A stretch of 19,357 nt of DNA from Bacteroidales bacterium (GTDB lineage: Bacteria; Bacteroidota; Bacteroidia; Bacteroidales; Paludibacteraceae), in assembly GCA_900767595.1 (NCBI GenBank), contig CAAFZS010000047.1:1-19357 (forward strand), written 5' to 3'. Below, piece after piece: positions 6,219-13,761 of this stretch. The notes under the pieces are model-generated. The model had not been told where the DNA came from and did no database searches. It saw only the letters and a program-made list of their open reading frames with translations. Positions within the stretch are counted from its first letter, which is position 1. Every line of letters begins with the position of its first letter. The position numbers and the translations under genes were made by a program.

Positions 6219-7847
6219 TTACATCATTCCACCCATTCCGCCTGCGGGCATAGCAGGAGCGGGGGTATCTTCTTTAATATCAGTGATTACACATTCGGTT
6301 GTAAGGAACATTCCTGCAATGCTGGCGGCATTCTCCAAGGCTACGCGAGCCACTTTAGCGGGATCCACTACACCGGCTGCTTTGAGGTTCTCGTACACAT
6401 CCTTGCGGGCATTGTAACCAAAGTCGGCTTTGCCGTTGCGAACCTTATCCACTACCACGGCACCTTCCAGACCGGCATTATTCACAATCTGACGGAGAGG
6501 CTCCTCGATAGCGCGACGGATGATATCGATACCCGTCTGTTCGTCCTCGTTCTCGCCTTTGAGGTTAACGAGAGCTTCTTGTGCGCGGATATAAGCCACA
6601 CCGCCACCGGGAACGATACCTTCTTCAATCGCAGCGCGAGTGGCACTGAGAGCATCATCTACGCGGTCTTTCTTCTCCTTCATCTCTACCTCGGAAGCTG
6701 CACCTACGTTCAGTTGGGCTACACCACCGGCGAGTTTAGCCAGACGCTCTTGCAGTTTCTCCTTGTCGTAAGAGGACTTGGTAGCCGTGATCTGTGCCTT
6801 AATCTGTGCGATACGATTAGCAATAGCCATCTTGTCGCCGGCACCATTTACGATTGTCGTGTTATCTTTGCTTACGGAAACGTTCTCTGCCGTACCGAGC
6901 ATCTCCAGTGTAGCGGTCTCTAATTTGATACCTTTCTCCTCACTGATAACCGTACCTCCGGTGAGGATAGCGATGTCTTCCAACATCTCTTTTCTGCGGT
7001 CACCAAAGCCCGGAGCTTTTACTGCGCAAATCTTCAGTTGGGCGCGAAGACGGTTAACGACAAGTGTGGTAAGCGCTTCGCTATCTACATCCTCGGCAAT
7101 AATCAACATCGGACGACCGCTTTGTACAGCGGGTTCGAGGACGGGAAGGAGTTCTTTGAGGTTACTGATTTTCTTGTCGTGAATAAGAATATAAGGCTTA
7201 TCCATCTCCGCTTCCATTGTCTCGGTATTCGTTACAAAATACGGGCTGATATACCCGCGGTCAAACTGCATTCCTTGTACCACATCGATGGTGGTATCCA
7301 TACCTTTGGCTTCGCCGATGGTGATGACGCCGTCCTTGCTGACCTTACGCATCGCGTCAGCAATGAGTTTACCGATCTCGGCATCGTTGTTAGCGGAGAT
7401 AGTAGCTACTTGTTCGATCTTGTCGAAGTCGTTACCTACGACCTCGCTTTGCGTCTTGATGTTCTCTACAACGGCACTAACGGCTTTGTCAATACCGCGT
7501 TTGAGTGCCATCGGGTTAGCACCGGCAGTCACGTTCTTGAGACCTACGCTGATGATCGATTGTGCCAGAACGGTAGCGGTTGTGGTTCCGTCACCGGCTT
7601 GATCACCGGTCTTGGAAGCCACTTCCTTGACGAGTTGTGCACCGAGGTTCTCGGCAGCCTCTTTGAGTTCGATAGCCTTAGCGACCGTCACACCGTCTTT
7701 GGTGATGTGCGGAGCACCATATTTCTGATCAATAATGACATTGCGTCCCTTGGGGCCAAGGGTCACTTTTACTGCGTTGGCCAGTTGGTCAACACCACGT
7801 TTGAGGGCATCCCGCGCCTCAATGTTGTACGAAATATCTTTTGCCAT
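6219..7847 (-). CDS. groEL: Chaperonin GroEL (60 kDa)
   Basis: A full-length 542-residue subunit of the cytoplasmic folding chamber. The N-terminus AKDISYNIEARDALKRGVDQ, the ATP-site blocks VTLGPKGRNV and AGDGTTTATVLAQSI, the GIVPGGGVAY block and the Gly/Met tail GGMGGMM are all present, so the protein looks intact. groES lies 7 nt upstream. The S9 peptidase starts 4 nt downstream, an uncommon partner for groESL. I see no CIRCE element (TTAGCACTC inverted repeat) before groES, so HrcA control is not evident here. Confidence 0.98.
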   Translation of the reverse strand: MAKDISYNIEARDALKRGVDQLANAVKVTLGPKGRNVIIDQKYGAPHITKDGVTVAKAIELKEAAENLGAQLVKEVASKTGDQAGDGTTTATVLAQSIISVGLKNVTAGANPMALKRGIDKAVSAVVENIKTQSEVVGNDFDKIEQVATISANNDAEIGKLIADAMRKVSKDGVITIGEAKGMDTTIDVVQGMQFDRGYISPYFVTNTETMEAEMDKPYILIHDKKISNLKELLPVLEPAVQSGRPMLIIAEDVDSEALTTLVVNRLRAQLKICAVKAPGFGDRRKEMLEDIAILTGGTVISEEKGIKLETATLEMLGTAENVSVSKDNTTIVNGAGDKMAIANRIAQIKAQITATKSSYDKEKLQERLAKLAGGVAQLNVGAASEVEMKEKKDRVDDALSATRAAIEEGIVPGGGVAYIRAQEALVNLKGENEDEQTGIDIIRRAIEEPLRQIVNNAGLEGAVVVDKVRNGKADFGYNARKDVYENLKAAGVVDPAKVARVALENAASIAGMFLTTECVITDIKEDTPAPAMPAGGMGGMM

Positions 7848-7854
7848 AGTTGTA

Positions 7855-8130
7855 TTAATTTAGAATTGCTAATACATCGGACTGACGCATAATCATCAGT
7901 TTCTCGTTATCGATTTCTACTTCGTTGCCGGCGAACTTACCATACAGAACTTGGTCACCTACCTTGAGGATCATCTCCTCGTCCTTGGTACCTTTGCCAA
8001 CAGCAATCACTTCACCGCGGAGCGGCTTCTCTTGTGCGGTATCGGGAATGATGATTCCACCTACCGTCTTCTCTTCTGCGGCCGTGGGGCGAACGACCAC
8101 ACGGTCTAATAAGGGTTGAATCTTAGTCAT
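7855..8130 (-). CDS. groES: Co-chaperonin GroES (10 kDa)
   Basis: A 91-residue lid of the GroEL chamber. The beta-barrel core reads IQPLLDRVVVRP, GEVIAVGKG, VGDQVLYGKFAGNEVEID and the C-terminal LMIMRQSDVLAIL. The mobile loop that docks to GroEL is EEKTVGGIIIPDTAQEKP (about residues 19-36), so the family length and parts are complete. It sits 7 nt before groEL. Upstream lies a 121-bp tandem repeat with no recognisable Bacteroidota promoter boxes. Transcription may come from a promoter inside or before mtaB, or by readthrough from the mmd cluster. Confidence 0.98.
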   Translation of the reverse strand: MTKIQPLLDRVVVRPTAAEEKTVGGIIIPDTAQEKPLRGEVIAVGKGTKDEEMILKVGDQVLYGKFAGNEVEIDNEKLMIMRQSDVLAILN

Positions 8131-8251
8131 TTTAGTTATTAGTTGTTAGTTATTAGTTGTTAGTTTTGTCGTTAGTTATTAGTCGTTAGTTTTAGTTGTT
8201 AGTTGTTAGTCGTTAGTTATTAGTCGTTAGTTTTAGTTATTAGTTGTTAGT
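8131..8251. repeat. Heptamer-type tandem repeat between mtaB and groES
   Basis: Nearly the whole gap is made of variants of TTAGTTG, TTAGTTA, TTAGTCG and TTTTAG on the plus strand. On the mRNA strand it reads (C/A)TAACAACTAAT and contains TAA in every frame, so readthrough is stopped. It has almost no self-complementarity and no T-run, so it is not a normal terminator. Confidence 0.9.
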
Positions 8252-9493
8252 CTAGAGGGTTATCGTTTCAAATGTATTGACTTTCGTTTTATCGTAAGGA
8301 CGGCTGACCTTGATGTAGTTCTCGGTGAAGCCGTACATTATTGGTGTAGAGGGGTAGGGGGGTAGGGGGGTAGGGTTTACTCTTTTTCCCTCCCATAGTA
8401 CGGTGGCTGTTTGGCCTTTGTTAGCAGCGTAGAACGCTTGCAGTTTCTGGTCACTGATTTGGTGTAAGACCTCACTCCTACGATGACGCTCTGTCATTGG
8501 GATGACGGGTAGGTCCATCGTAAGCATCCTTGTGTTAGCGCGCTCCGAGTAAGTAAACACGTGCAACTGCGAAACGGGCAGAGCGGAGATATAATTCACA
8601 TACTCGTCCCATCGCTCTTGCGTCTCTCCGCGCACACCTACCATACAATCCACTCCGATAAACGCGTTAGGCATCACTTTTCGTATATGTTCAATCCGCT
8701 CCGTAAACAGAGCCGTATCGTAATGACGGTGCATAATTTTAAGCATCTCGTCCGAGCCCGACTGCAACGGTATATGGAAATGCGGAGCAAAATGCTTGCT
8801 CTTGGCCACAAACTCAATAATCTCGTCCGTGAGCAAGTTCGGCTCGCAAGAGGAGATCCTTATTCTATAGTTTAGAGTGTAGAGTGTAGAGTTTAGAGTA
8901 GTTGCGCCTTCGGCTGTAGTGGAGAGTTGGTCTAGTTGTTTTAGTAAATCTAGAAATGTCTCGTTGGTGGAGCGACCGAAGTCGCCGATATTAACGCCGG
9001 TGAGCACAATCTCCTTGGCTCCTTGGCTGAGTGCTTCCTTGGCTTGTGCCACGATGGAGGCGATAGAGCCATTGCGCGAACGTCCGCGCGCAAGCGGTAT
9101 AGTACAATAGGTGCAGAAATAGTTGCACCCATCTTGAATCTTCAAAAAACAACGGGTTCGGTCATCTCTCGAATACGCGGGATGGAACGTGTTAAGGTCT
9201 TTAGGGATAACATGACTGACCTCCATCATTGAGGCAATCTGTTGGGGTTGAAGGGCAGCATAACACCCGGTCACGATTATCCGTGCTTTCGGGTTCTCCC
9301 TTTTGAGGCGGTGAATAGCCTGCCTGTCTTTTTGGTCGGCGGTGTCCGTAACACTGCACGTGTTGACAATAACCACATCCGCCTGCTCGCCGACCTTGGC
9401 TTTGGTGTGGCCGTGTTCAAGTAAAACTTTGCCGAGAGCGGAACTCTCGGCAAAGTTGAGTTTACAACCTAATGTGACAATCTTATAGGTCAT
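8252..9493 (-). CDS. mtaB: tRNA (t6A37) C2-methylthiotransferase MtaB
   Basis: A 413-residue radical-SAM enzyme that adds a methylthio group to N6-threonylcarbamoyladenosine at tRNA position 37, giving ms2t6A. The N-terminal domain has Cys10, Cys46 and Cys77 for one iron-sulfur cluster (GCKLN, NTCSV, VTGCYA). The radical-SAM domain has Cys123, Cys127 and Cys130 (CNYFCTYC) for the other. A C-terminal TRAM-like segment ends in MYGFTENYIKVSRPYD. GCKLN rather than GCQMN and the overall length favour MtaB over MiaB. Its ATG overlaps the mmdB stop by 4 bp, so translation is probably coupled. Two repeat-derived insertions lie in frame: a 7-bp tandem repeat (8871-8898) giving NSTLYTLN, and a C/T-rich tract (8345-8375) giving a Pro-rich loop before MYGF. 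Confidence 0.93.
   Translation of the reverse strand: MTYKIVTLGCKLNFAESSALGKVLLEHGHTKAKVGEQADVVIVNTCSVTDTADQKDRQAIHRLKRENPKARIIVTGCYAALQPQQIASMMEVSHVIPKDLNTFHPAYSRDDRTRCFLKIQDGCNYFCTYCTIPLARGRSRNGSIASIVAQAKEALSQGAKEIVLTGVNIGDFGRSTNETFLDLLKQLDQLSTTAEGATTLNSTLYTLNYRIRISSCEPNLLTDEIIEFVAKSKHFAPHFHIPLQSGSDEMLKIMHRHYDTALFTERIEHIRKVMPNAFIGVDCMVGVRGETQERWDEYVNYISALPVSQLHVFTYSERANTRMLTMDLPVIPMTERHRRSEVLHQISDQKLQAFYAANKGQTATVLWEGKRVNPTPLPPYPSTPIMYGFTENYIKVSRPYDKTKVNTFETITL
8345..8375 (+). repeat. G-quadruplex-like tract inside mtaB
   Basis: The plus strand reads G4-TA-G6-TA-G6-TA-G3 at 8351-8375, four G-tracts with 2-nt loops, which fits an intramolecular quadruplex motif. It is on the template strand of mtaB. 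The coding strand gives a Pro-rich loop (TPLPPYPSTP). It shares 14 bp with the spacer at 4025-4039. Confidence 0.75.
8871..8919. repeat. Heptamer repeat plus single hairpin unit inside mtaB
   Basis: Four copies of (T/G)TTAGAG-type heptamers (TTTAGAG, TGTAGAG, TGTAGAG, TTTAGAG at 8871-8898) lie close to GCC-TTC-GGC followed by TGTAG (8906-8919). The latter matches one hairpin and part of the linker of the array family. All of it is in frame. Confidence 0.65.
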
Positions 9494-10719
9494 CCTAACA
9501 TCGACAATAAGATACCTGCTGCAACAGCAGAACCAATCACACCGGCTACATTCGGACCCATAGCATGCATGAGTAAGTAGTTACGAGGATCGGCTTTCTG
9601 ACCTTCCATCTGGCTGACGCGAGCGGCCATAGGCACTGCACTCACACCGGCGGAACCAATCAGCGGGTTGATCTTATCTTTACTAAACAGGTTCATTAAC
9701 TTAGCCAGTAACACACCACCGGCGGTACCACAACTGAACGCGATGATACCCATCACAAGGATGAGGATGGTCTGTACATTGAGGAAAGAGGAAGCGGTAG
9801 CTGTAGCACCTACACTCAAACCGAGGAAGATAACTACGATATTCATGAGCTCGTTTTGAGCGGTCTTGCTCAAACGGTCAACGACACCACACTCTTTCAT
9901 CAAGTTACCCAACATCAAGCAACCAATCAGCGGAGCGGCATCCGGAAGGATAAGCGCTACGATAGCGGTGATGACGATAGGGAAGACAATCTTCTCGGTC
10001 TTGCTCACTTGGCGTAACTGCTTCATCTTAATCGCACGCTCTTTCTCTGTGGTCAGCAAACGCATGATAGGCGGTTGGATAACAGGAACGAGAGCCATAT
10101 ACGAATAAGCCGCAATAGCGATAGGACCCAGTAACTCCGGAGCTAACTTAGAGGTTAAGAAGATACTCGTCGGTCCATCAGCACCACCAATGATACCGAT
10201 ACTACCGGCTTGCGCTTCCGTGAATCCCCATTGAGCCACCATAGCAGGGTCACAACCAAACGATTCCAATAACGGACCAATCGAGTTCGCCATCAGGAAA
10301 GTAAGGAAGATACCCAATTGCGCAGCAGCACCGAGCAGCAGACTCTTCGGGTTAGCAATCAGCGGACCGAAATCCGTCATTGCACCCACGCCAATGAAGA
10401 TGAGACAAGGATATAATCCTGCCTTAACGCCGATATACAGTACATCGAGCAGACCTGCATCCTTGAGGATAGCCCCGTAACTATGGTAGTAGGGACTGGT
10501 CTCGTCCAAGAAAGCGGCCCATAACTCAGTATGGAACATATTGGCATTAGGCAAGTTAGTGAGTAACATACCAAAGGCGATGGGGAGCAGAAGCAACGGT
10601 TCGAATTCTTTCTTGATAGCCAAGTACAGCAAGAAGAACGAGATGAGAATCATCACCCCTTGTTGCCACGTCAGCGAAAGGAACCCGAACGTTTCAAAAA
10701 ATGCTAATAAACTCTCCAT
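9490..10719 (-). CDS. mmdB: Na+-translocating methylmalonyl-CoA decarboxylase, beta subunit
   Basis: A 409-residue integral membrane subunit (OadB/MmdB/GcdB family). It removes CO2 from carboxybiotin and couples this to export of Na+. About nine to eleven hydrophobic segments run through the protein. The hallmark GGADGPTSIF block places the ion-binding Asp at residue 181, and the second conserved region includes YSYMALVPVIQPPIMRLLT. Context decides the substrate: mce and mmdA lie upstream, so methylmalonyl-CoA is far more likely than oxaloacetate or glutaconyl-CoA. It starts 4 nt after the biotin-carrier gene and overlaps mtaB by 4 bp. The pump gives an Na+ gradient at the end of propionate fermentation. 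Confidence 0.95.
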   Translation of the reverse strand: MESLLAFFETFGFLSLTWQQGVMILISFFLLYLAIKKEFEPLLLLPIAFGMLLTNLPNANMFHTELWAAFLDETSPYYHSYGAILKDAGLLDVLYIGVKAGLYPCLIFIGVGAMTDFGPLIANPKSLLLGAAAQLGIFLTFLMANSIGPLLESFGCDPAMVAQWGFTEAQAGSIGIIGGADGPTSIFLTSKLAPELLGPIAIAAYSYMALVPVIQPPIMRLLTTEKERAIKMKQLRQVSKTEKIVFPIVITAIVALILPDAAPLIGCLMLGNLMKECGVVDRLSKTAQNELMNIVVIFLGLSVGATATASSFLNVQTILILVMGIIAFSCGTAGGVLLAKLMNLFSKDKINPLIGSAGVSAVPMAARVSQMEGQKADPRNYLLMHAMGPNVAGVIGSAVAAGILLSMLG

Positions 10720-10723
10720 AACC

Positions 10724-11200
10724 TTAACCTAATACGATCAGCACGTCATCTTGCATAACGGATTGACCGGCAGTAACGCAGATTTGTTTTACAGTACCAT
10801 CTTGCTCAGCAGCTACAGGGTTTTCCATCTTCATAGACTCGAGCGTAAGCAGCGTGTCACCTTTCTTAACGGCTTGACCTTCCGTTACTAACACTTTGAT
10901 GATTGAACCGGGCAGCGGACTAACCACTTTAGCACCGGCAGCAGTAGCAGCCGGAGCAGCAGCGGGAGCAGCAGCGGGAGCAGCAGCGGGAGCAGCCTTC
11001 ACTTCAGGTGCAGGAGCAGCGGCAGGAGCCGGTGCAGGAGCAGCCTTCACTTCGGGTGCAGGAGCAGCTACGGTGGTCTCACCACCCAGACTTACTTCAA
11101 AAGACATTCCATTGACGGTAACATTTGCTTTTTGGTTACCGAGATCTTCAACGGTCGTGTCGTATTGTTGACCGTTTATTGTAAATTTAAAACTTTTCAT
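10724..11200 (-). CDS. mmdC: Biotin carrier subunit of methylmalonyl-CoA decarboxylase
   Basis: A 158-residue biotinyl protein that carries CO2 from the carboxyltransferase (MmdA) to the membrane subunit (MmdB). Residues 1-40 form a small beta domain that probably docks to partners. Residues ~44-90 are a flexible Ala/Pro-rich linker. Residues 91-158 form the biotinyl domain with the EAMKM-type motif ESMKMEN and biotin-accepting Lys124. The linker DNA contains an exact-type 32-bp duplication and a 12-bp GGAGCAGCAGCG repeat, so linker length is likely to vary between strains. It sits 3 nt after mmdD and 4 nt before mmdB. Confidence 0.95.
   Translation of the reverse strand: MKSFKFTINGQQYDTTVEDLGNQKANVTVNGMSFEVSLGGETTVAAPAPEVKAAPAPAPAAAPAPEVKAAPAAAPAAAPAAAPAATAAGAKVVSPLPGSIIKVLVTEGQAVKKGDTLLTLESMKMENPVAAEQDGTVKQICVTAGQSVMQDDVLIVLG
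10942..11068. repeat. Coding repeats in the Ala/Pro linker of mmdC
   Basis: A 12-bp unit based on GGAGCAGCAGCG repeats near 10950-10994. A 32-bp segment at 10989-11020 recurs at 11037-11068 with one base changed, and each copy codes for APAPEVKAAP-like sequence. Confidence 0.75.
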
Positions 11201-11203
11201 AAT

Positions 11204-11566
11204 TTATCGAATAAGATTGTTCATACCATACATTTTGTTGTTCCATTGGGTCGGACGAGGCGTCACTGTGATACGAGTAGGCTCTTCGTCGTGCATACCA
11301 CCAAAGTAACTCAAATGCAGTGCCATAGCGATGGCAGCCGTAATATTAGAATTGATAGCCATTTCTTTGTCCTCCTTTTGTTGGGGACGAGTTGGTTGAT
11401 TATCCGTAGGCGCAGCTACACTCGCATTGGCAGGTTTCTTCTGCATAAGTGCACCAAAGCCCTTGAGGATAAAAATCAAAACAACGAGCAGAACGAACAC
11501 CAGCGCAAAACCAAGGCCGGTAACCATCCACACGTGTCCCCAATTGACCATTAGTAACGTATTCAT
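11204..11566 (-). CDS. mmdD: Small membrane subunit of the Na+ pump decarboxylase (OadG/MmdD-like)
   Basis: A 120-residue protein with one strong transmembrane segment (about residues 13-38, GLGFALVFVLLVVLIFILKG). A hydrophilic tail with a Pro/Gln/Lys-rich linker follows. This is the layout of OadG gamma and MmdD delta subunits, which hold the decarboxylase complex together at the membrane. The C-terminal segment ITAAIAMALHLSYFGG and the RPTQWNNKMYGMNNLIR end resemble Bacteroidales members of the family. Sequence similarity in this family is low, so the call leans on topology and position: 8 nt after mmdA and 3 nt before mmdC. Confidence 0.88.
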   Translation of the reverse strand: MNTLLMVNWGHVWMVTGLGFALVFVLLVVLIFILKGFGALMQKKPANASVAAPTDNQPTRPQQKEDKEMAINSNITAAIAMALHLSYFGGMHDEEPTRITVTPRPTQWNNKMYGMNNLIR

Positions 11567-11574
11567 TGTTGCGA

Positions 11575-13131
11575 TTATAAAGGAATATTACTATGTTTCT
11601 TCAAAGGATTCGTCAAACGCTTGGTTTGCAGGTTCTCGAAGGCACGGATAACGCGAGCACGGGTATAACGAGGCTCAATCACGTCATCAATGTAACCGCG
11701 ATTAGCTGCTTGGTAAGGACTGGCGAATAATTCTTTATATTCGGCTTCCTTCTCAGCGATGAACTTCTTCTTCTCCTCTGGATCTTCGATAGCCTTCAGG
11801 GCTTTAGCTTGGAGTACTCCTACCGCACCACTGGCACCCATCACCGCAATCTCTGCATTCGGCCAAGCATAGCACATATCACCACGCAACTGCTTGCAGC
11901 TCATTACGATATGACTACCGCCATAACTCTTACGGATAGTAACCGTTACCTTTGGAACAGTGGCTTCACCATAAGCAAACATCAGTTTAGCTCCGTGGTC
12001 AATGATACCTGCATACTCTTGTCCGGTACCGCAGAGGAAACCGGGAACGTCAACGAGCGTGAGAATCTGAATATTGAAGGCATCGCAGAAACGGACGAAA
12101 CGAGCAGCTTTACGACTGGCATCGCAGTCAAGCACACCGGCTAACCAACTCGGTTGGTTGGCGATGATACCGGTCGAACGGCCATTGAAACGGGCGAAAC
12201 CGCAGATGATGTTCTTGGCGTAATCTTTCTGAACCTCCATAAAATCACCATTATCCACGATGAGGTTGATAATCGACTTCATATCGTAAGGTTTATTGGG
12301 ATCAGCCGGAACGATCTCATTCAAACTGTCCTCAATACGGGCCGGATTATCCTTGCACTCTACGAGCGGAGCTTCCTCCATATTGTTTTGAGGAATGAAT
12401 CCAACGAGTTTGCGAACTTGCTCTAAAGCCTCGTCCTCCGTAGCCGCAACAAAGTGAGTCACACCGGACTTGGTAGCGTGCACTTTCGCACCGCCTAATT
12501 GCTCTACGGTAACATCTTCACCCGTTACACTCTTTACTACCTTCGGACCTGTGATGAACATATACGAGTTCTGCTCGGTCATCATGATGAAGTCCGTCAA
12601 GGCAGGACTATATACCGCACCACCGGCGCAGGGACCAAAGATAACACTAATCTGAGGAACCACACCCGAAGCTAAGATGTTACGCTCAAAAATCTCTGCA
12701 TAACCGGCCAAAGCGCAAGCACCTTCTTGAATACGGGCACCACCCGAATCATTCAAACCGATGATAGGAGCACCCAGTTTCATAGCCTGATCCATAACGT
12801 TGCAGATCTTCTGAGCCATCGTCTCACTCAGTGAACCGCCAATCACGGTAGCGTCTTGAGCAAAAACAAAGACCAGACGGCCATTGATTGTACCCGAACC
12901 AACGGCTACACCATCGCCTAAGAACACTTTCTTATCCATTCCGAAGTCGTGGCAACGGTGGGTAAGGAACATATTAACTTCTTCAAACGAACCTTCATCT
13001 AAAAGTTTCGTGATACGCTCGCGGCAAGTATAACTGCCTTTAGCGTGATGTTTCTCGATAGCTGCTTCTCCGCCTCCGGCTAATGCCTTTTCACGCGAGT
13101 CAAGCAACTTTTGCATCTTTTCATTATCCAT
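11575..13131 (-). CDS. mmdA: Methylmalonyl-CoA decarboxylase alpha subunit (carboxyltransferase)
   Basis: A 518-residue cytoplasmic carboxyltransferase (PF01039). It moves the carboxyl group of (S)-methylmalonyl-CoA to biotin, leaving propionyl-CoA. Visible blocks include GGSLSETMAQKI, NDSGGARIQEG, FGPCAGGAVYSPALTDF, DVPGFLCGTGQEYAGI and the second oxyanion-hole region RKSYGGSHIVMSCKQLRGD. Length and blocks match the alpha subunit of the decarboxylase and the propionyl-CoA carboxylase beta subunit alike. Linkage to the membrane subunits MmdB and MmdD favours the decarboxylase role. It follows mce by 11 nt. No methylmalonyl-CoA mutase gene lies in the window. Confidence 0.95.
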   Translation of the reverse strand: MDNEKMQKLLDSREKALAGGGEAAIEKHHAKGSYTCRERITKLLDEGSFEEVNMFLTHRCHDFGMDKKVFLGDGVAVGSGTINGRLVFVFAQDATVIGGSLSETMAQKICNVMDQAMKLGAPIIGLNDSGGARIQEGACALAGYAEIFERNILASGVVPQISVIFGPCAGGAVYSPALTDFIMMTEQNSYMFITGPKVVKSVTGEDVTVEQLGGAKVHATKSGVTHFVAATEDEALEQVRKLVGFIPQNNMEEAPLVECKDNPARIEDSLNEIVPADPNKPYDMKSIINLIVDNGDFMEVQKDYAKNIICGFARFNGRSTGIIANQPSWLAGVLDCDASRKAARFVRFCDAFNIQILTLVDVPGFLCGTGQEYAGIIDHGAKLMFAYGEATVPKVTVTIRKSYGGSHIVMSCKQLRGDMCYAWPNAEIAVMGASGAVGVLQAKALKAIEDPEEKKKFIAEKEAEYKELFASPYQAANRGYIDDVIEPRYTRARVIRAFENLQTKRLTNPLKKHSNIPL

Positions 13132-13142
13132 AATCGTAAAAT

Positions 13143-13556
13143 TTACTTAGGTTGTTGGCATAATTCGGTTAAAACGCCCTTCGTGGACTTCGGGTGCAAG
13201 AAAGCAATCATCAGGTTCTCAGCACCTTTACGAGGAGCTTGGTCAATGAGTTGGATACCGGCAGCTTGGGCTTCAGCCAAAGCGTCAGCCACGTTCTCTA
13301 CGTTGAAAGCTACGTGGTGCACACCACCGCGACCGCCGTTCTTCTCAATGAACTTGGCAATCGTGGACTCAGGGCTCGTGGGCTCGAGTAACTCAATCTT
13401 TGTTTGACCTACTTTAAAGAAAGCGGTCTTCACTTTTTGGTCCGCTACCTCTTCGATAGAGTAGCATTTAGAACCGGTTAAAAACTCGAAGAAAGGCATA
13501 GCCTCTTCCAAACTGGGAACTGCAATCCCAAGATGTTCAATGTGAGTTGGTTTCAT
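13143..13556 (-). CDS. mce: Methylmalonyl-CoA epimerase
   Basis: A 137-residue enzyme of the vicinal-oxygen-chelate (glyoxalase) fold. It interconverts (R)- and (S)-methylmalonyl-CoA. The first half has THIEHLGIAVPSLEEAM with likely metal ligand His8. The second has GGVHHVAFNVENV with a ligand at His80 or His81, and VLTELCQ with Glu131. It is the first gene of the mmd cluster, behind a well-formed promoter (13654-13685) and an A/T-rich leader of about 90 nt. It bridges methylmalonyl-CoA mutase, which makes the R form, and the decarboxylase, which uses the S form. Confidence 0.97.
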   Translation of the reverse strand: MKPTHIEHLGIAVPSLEEAMPFFEFLTGSKCYSIEEVADQKVKTAFFKVGQTKIELLEPTSPESTIAKFIEKNGGRGGVHHVAFNVENVADALAEAQAAGIQLIDQAPRKGAENLMIAFLHPKSTKGVLTELCQQPK

Positions 13557-13653
13557 AATAAAATGAAATTTTAATTGTTAATTTATAAATTTAGTTATTT
13601 GTTTTTTTTTGTTCCGTTTTTGCATTTTTTGACCATATTCCCCATTTTCGTTG

Positions 13654-13685
13654 CAAAGATACACATTTTTTTTGGAATTTACAAA
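13654..13685 (-). promoter_or_regulatory. Promoter of the mce-mmd gene run
   Basis: On the minus strand, -33 box TTTG (13685-13682), 20-nt spacer, -7 box TATCTTTG (13661-13654). This is an exact fit to the Bacteroidota consensus. It is divergent from, and close to, the histidine kinase promoter. Confidence 0.85.
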
Positions 13686-13710
13686 TATATTTTGATTTTT
13701 TTATAAAAAA

Positions 13711-13742
13711 ATTGCATATATCGAAAAAATGTTGTACCTTTG
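13711..13742 (+). promoter_or_regulatory. Promoter of the sensor kinase gene
   Basis: -7 box TACCTTTG (13735-13742) with ATTG (13711-13714) at the right distance for a -33 TTTG box, one mismatch, 20-nt spacer. It lies 19 nt before the ATG at 13762, which supports that start over an upstream ATG at 13729 that overlaps the promoter. Confidence 0.8.
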
Positions 13743-13761
13743 CGGCAGATTTTGCAAAAAT

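Noticed and set aside
6033..6923. Long plus-strand open frames opposite groEL and the peptidase (also 7038-7892)
   Set aside because: They are shadows of strongly supported minus-strand genes and show no recognisable domain.
8131..8251. Terminator or CIRCE element before groES
   Set aside because: No stem with a T-run and no TTAGCACTC inverted repeat; it is a simple tandem repeat.
13557..13761. Riboswitch in the mce leader
   Set aside because: The leader is simple A/T-rich sequence without paired stems or a known aptamer core.
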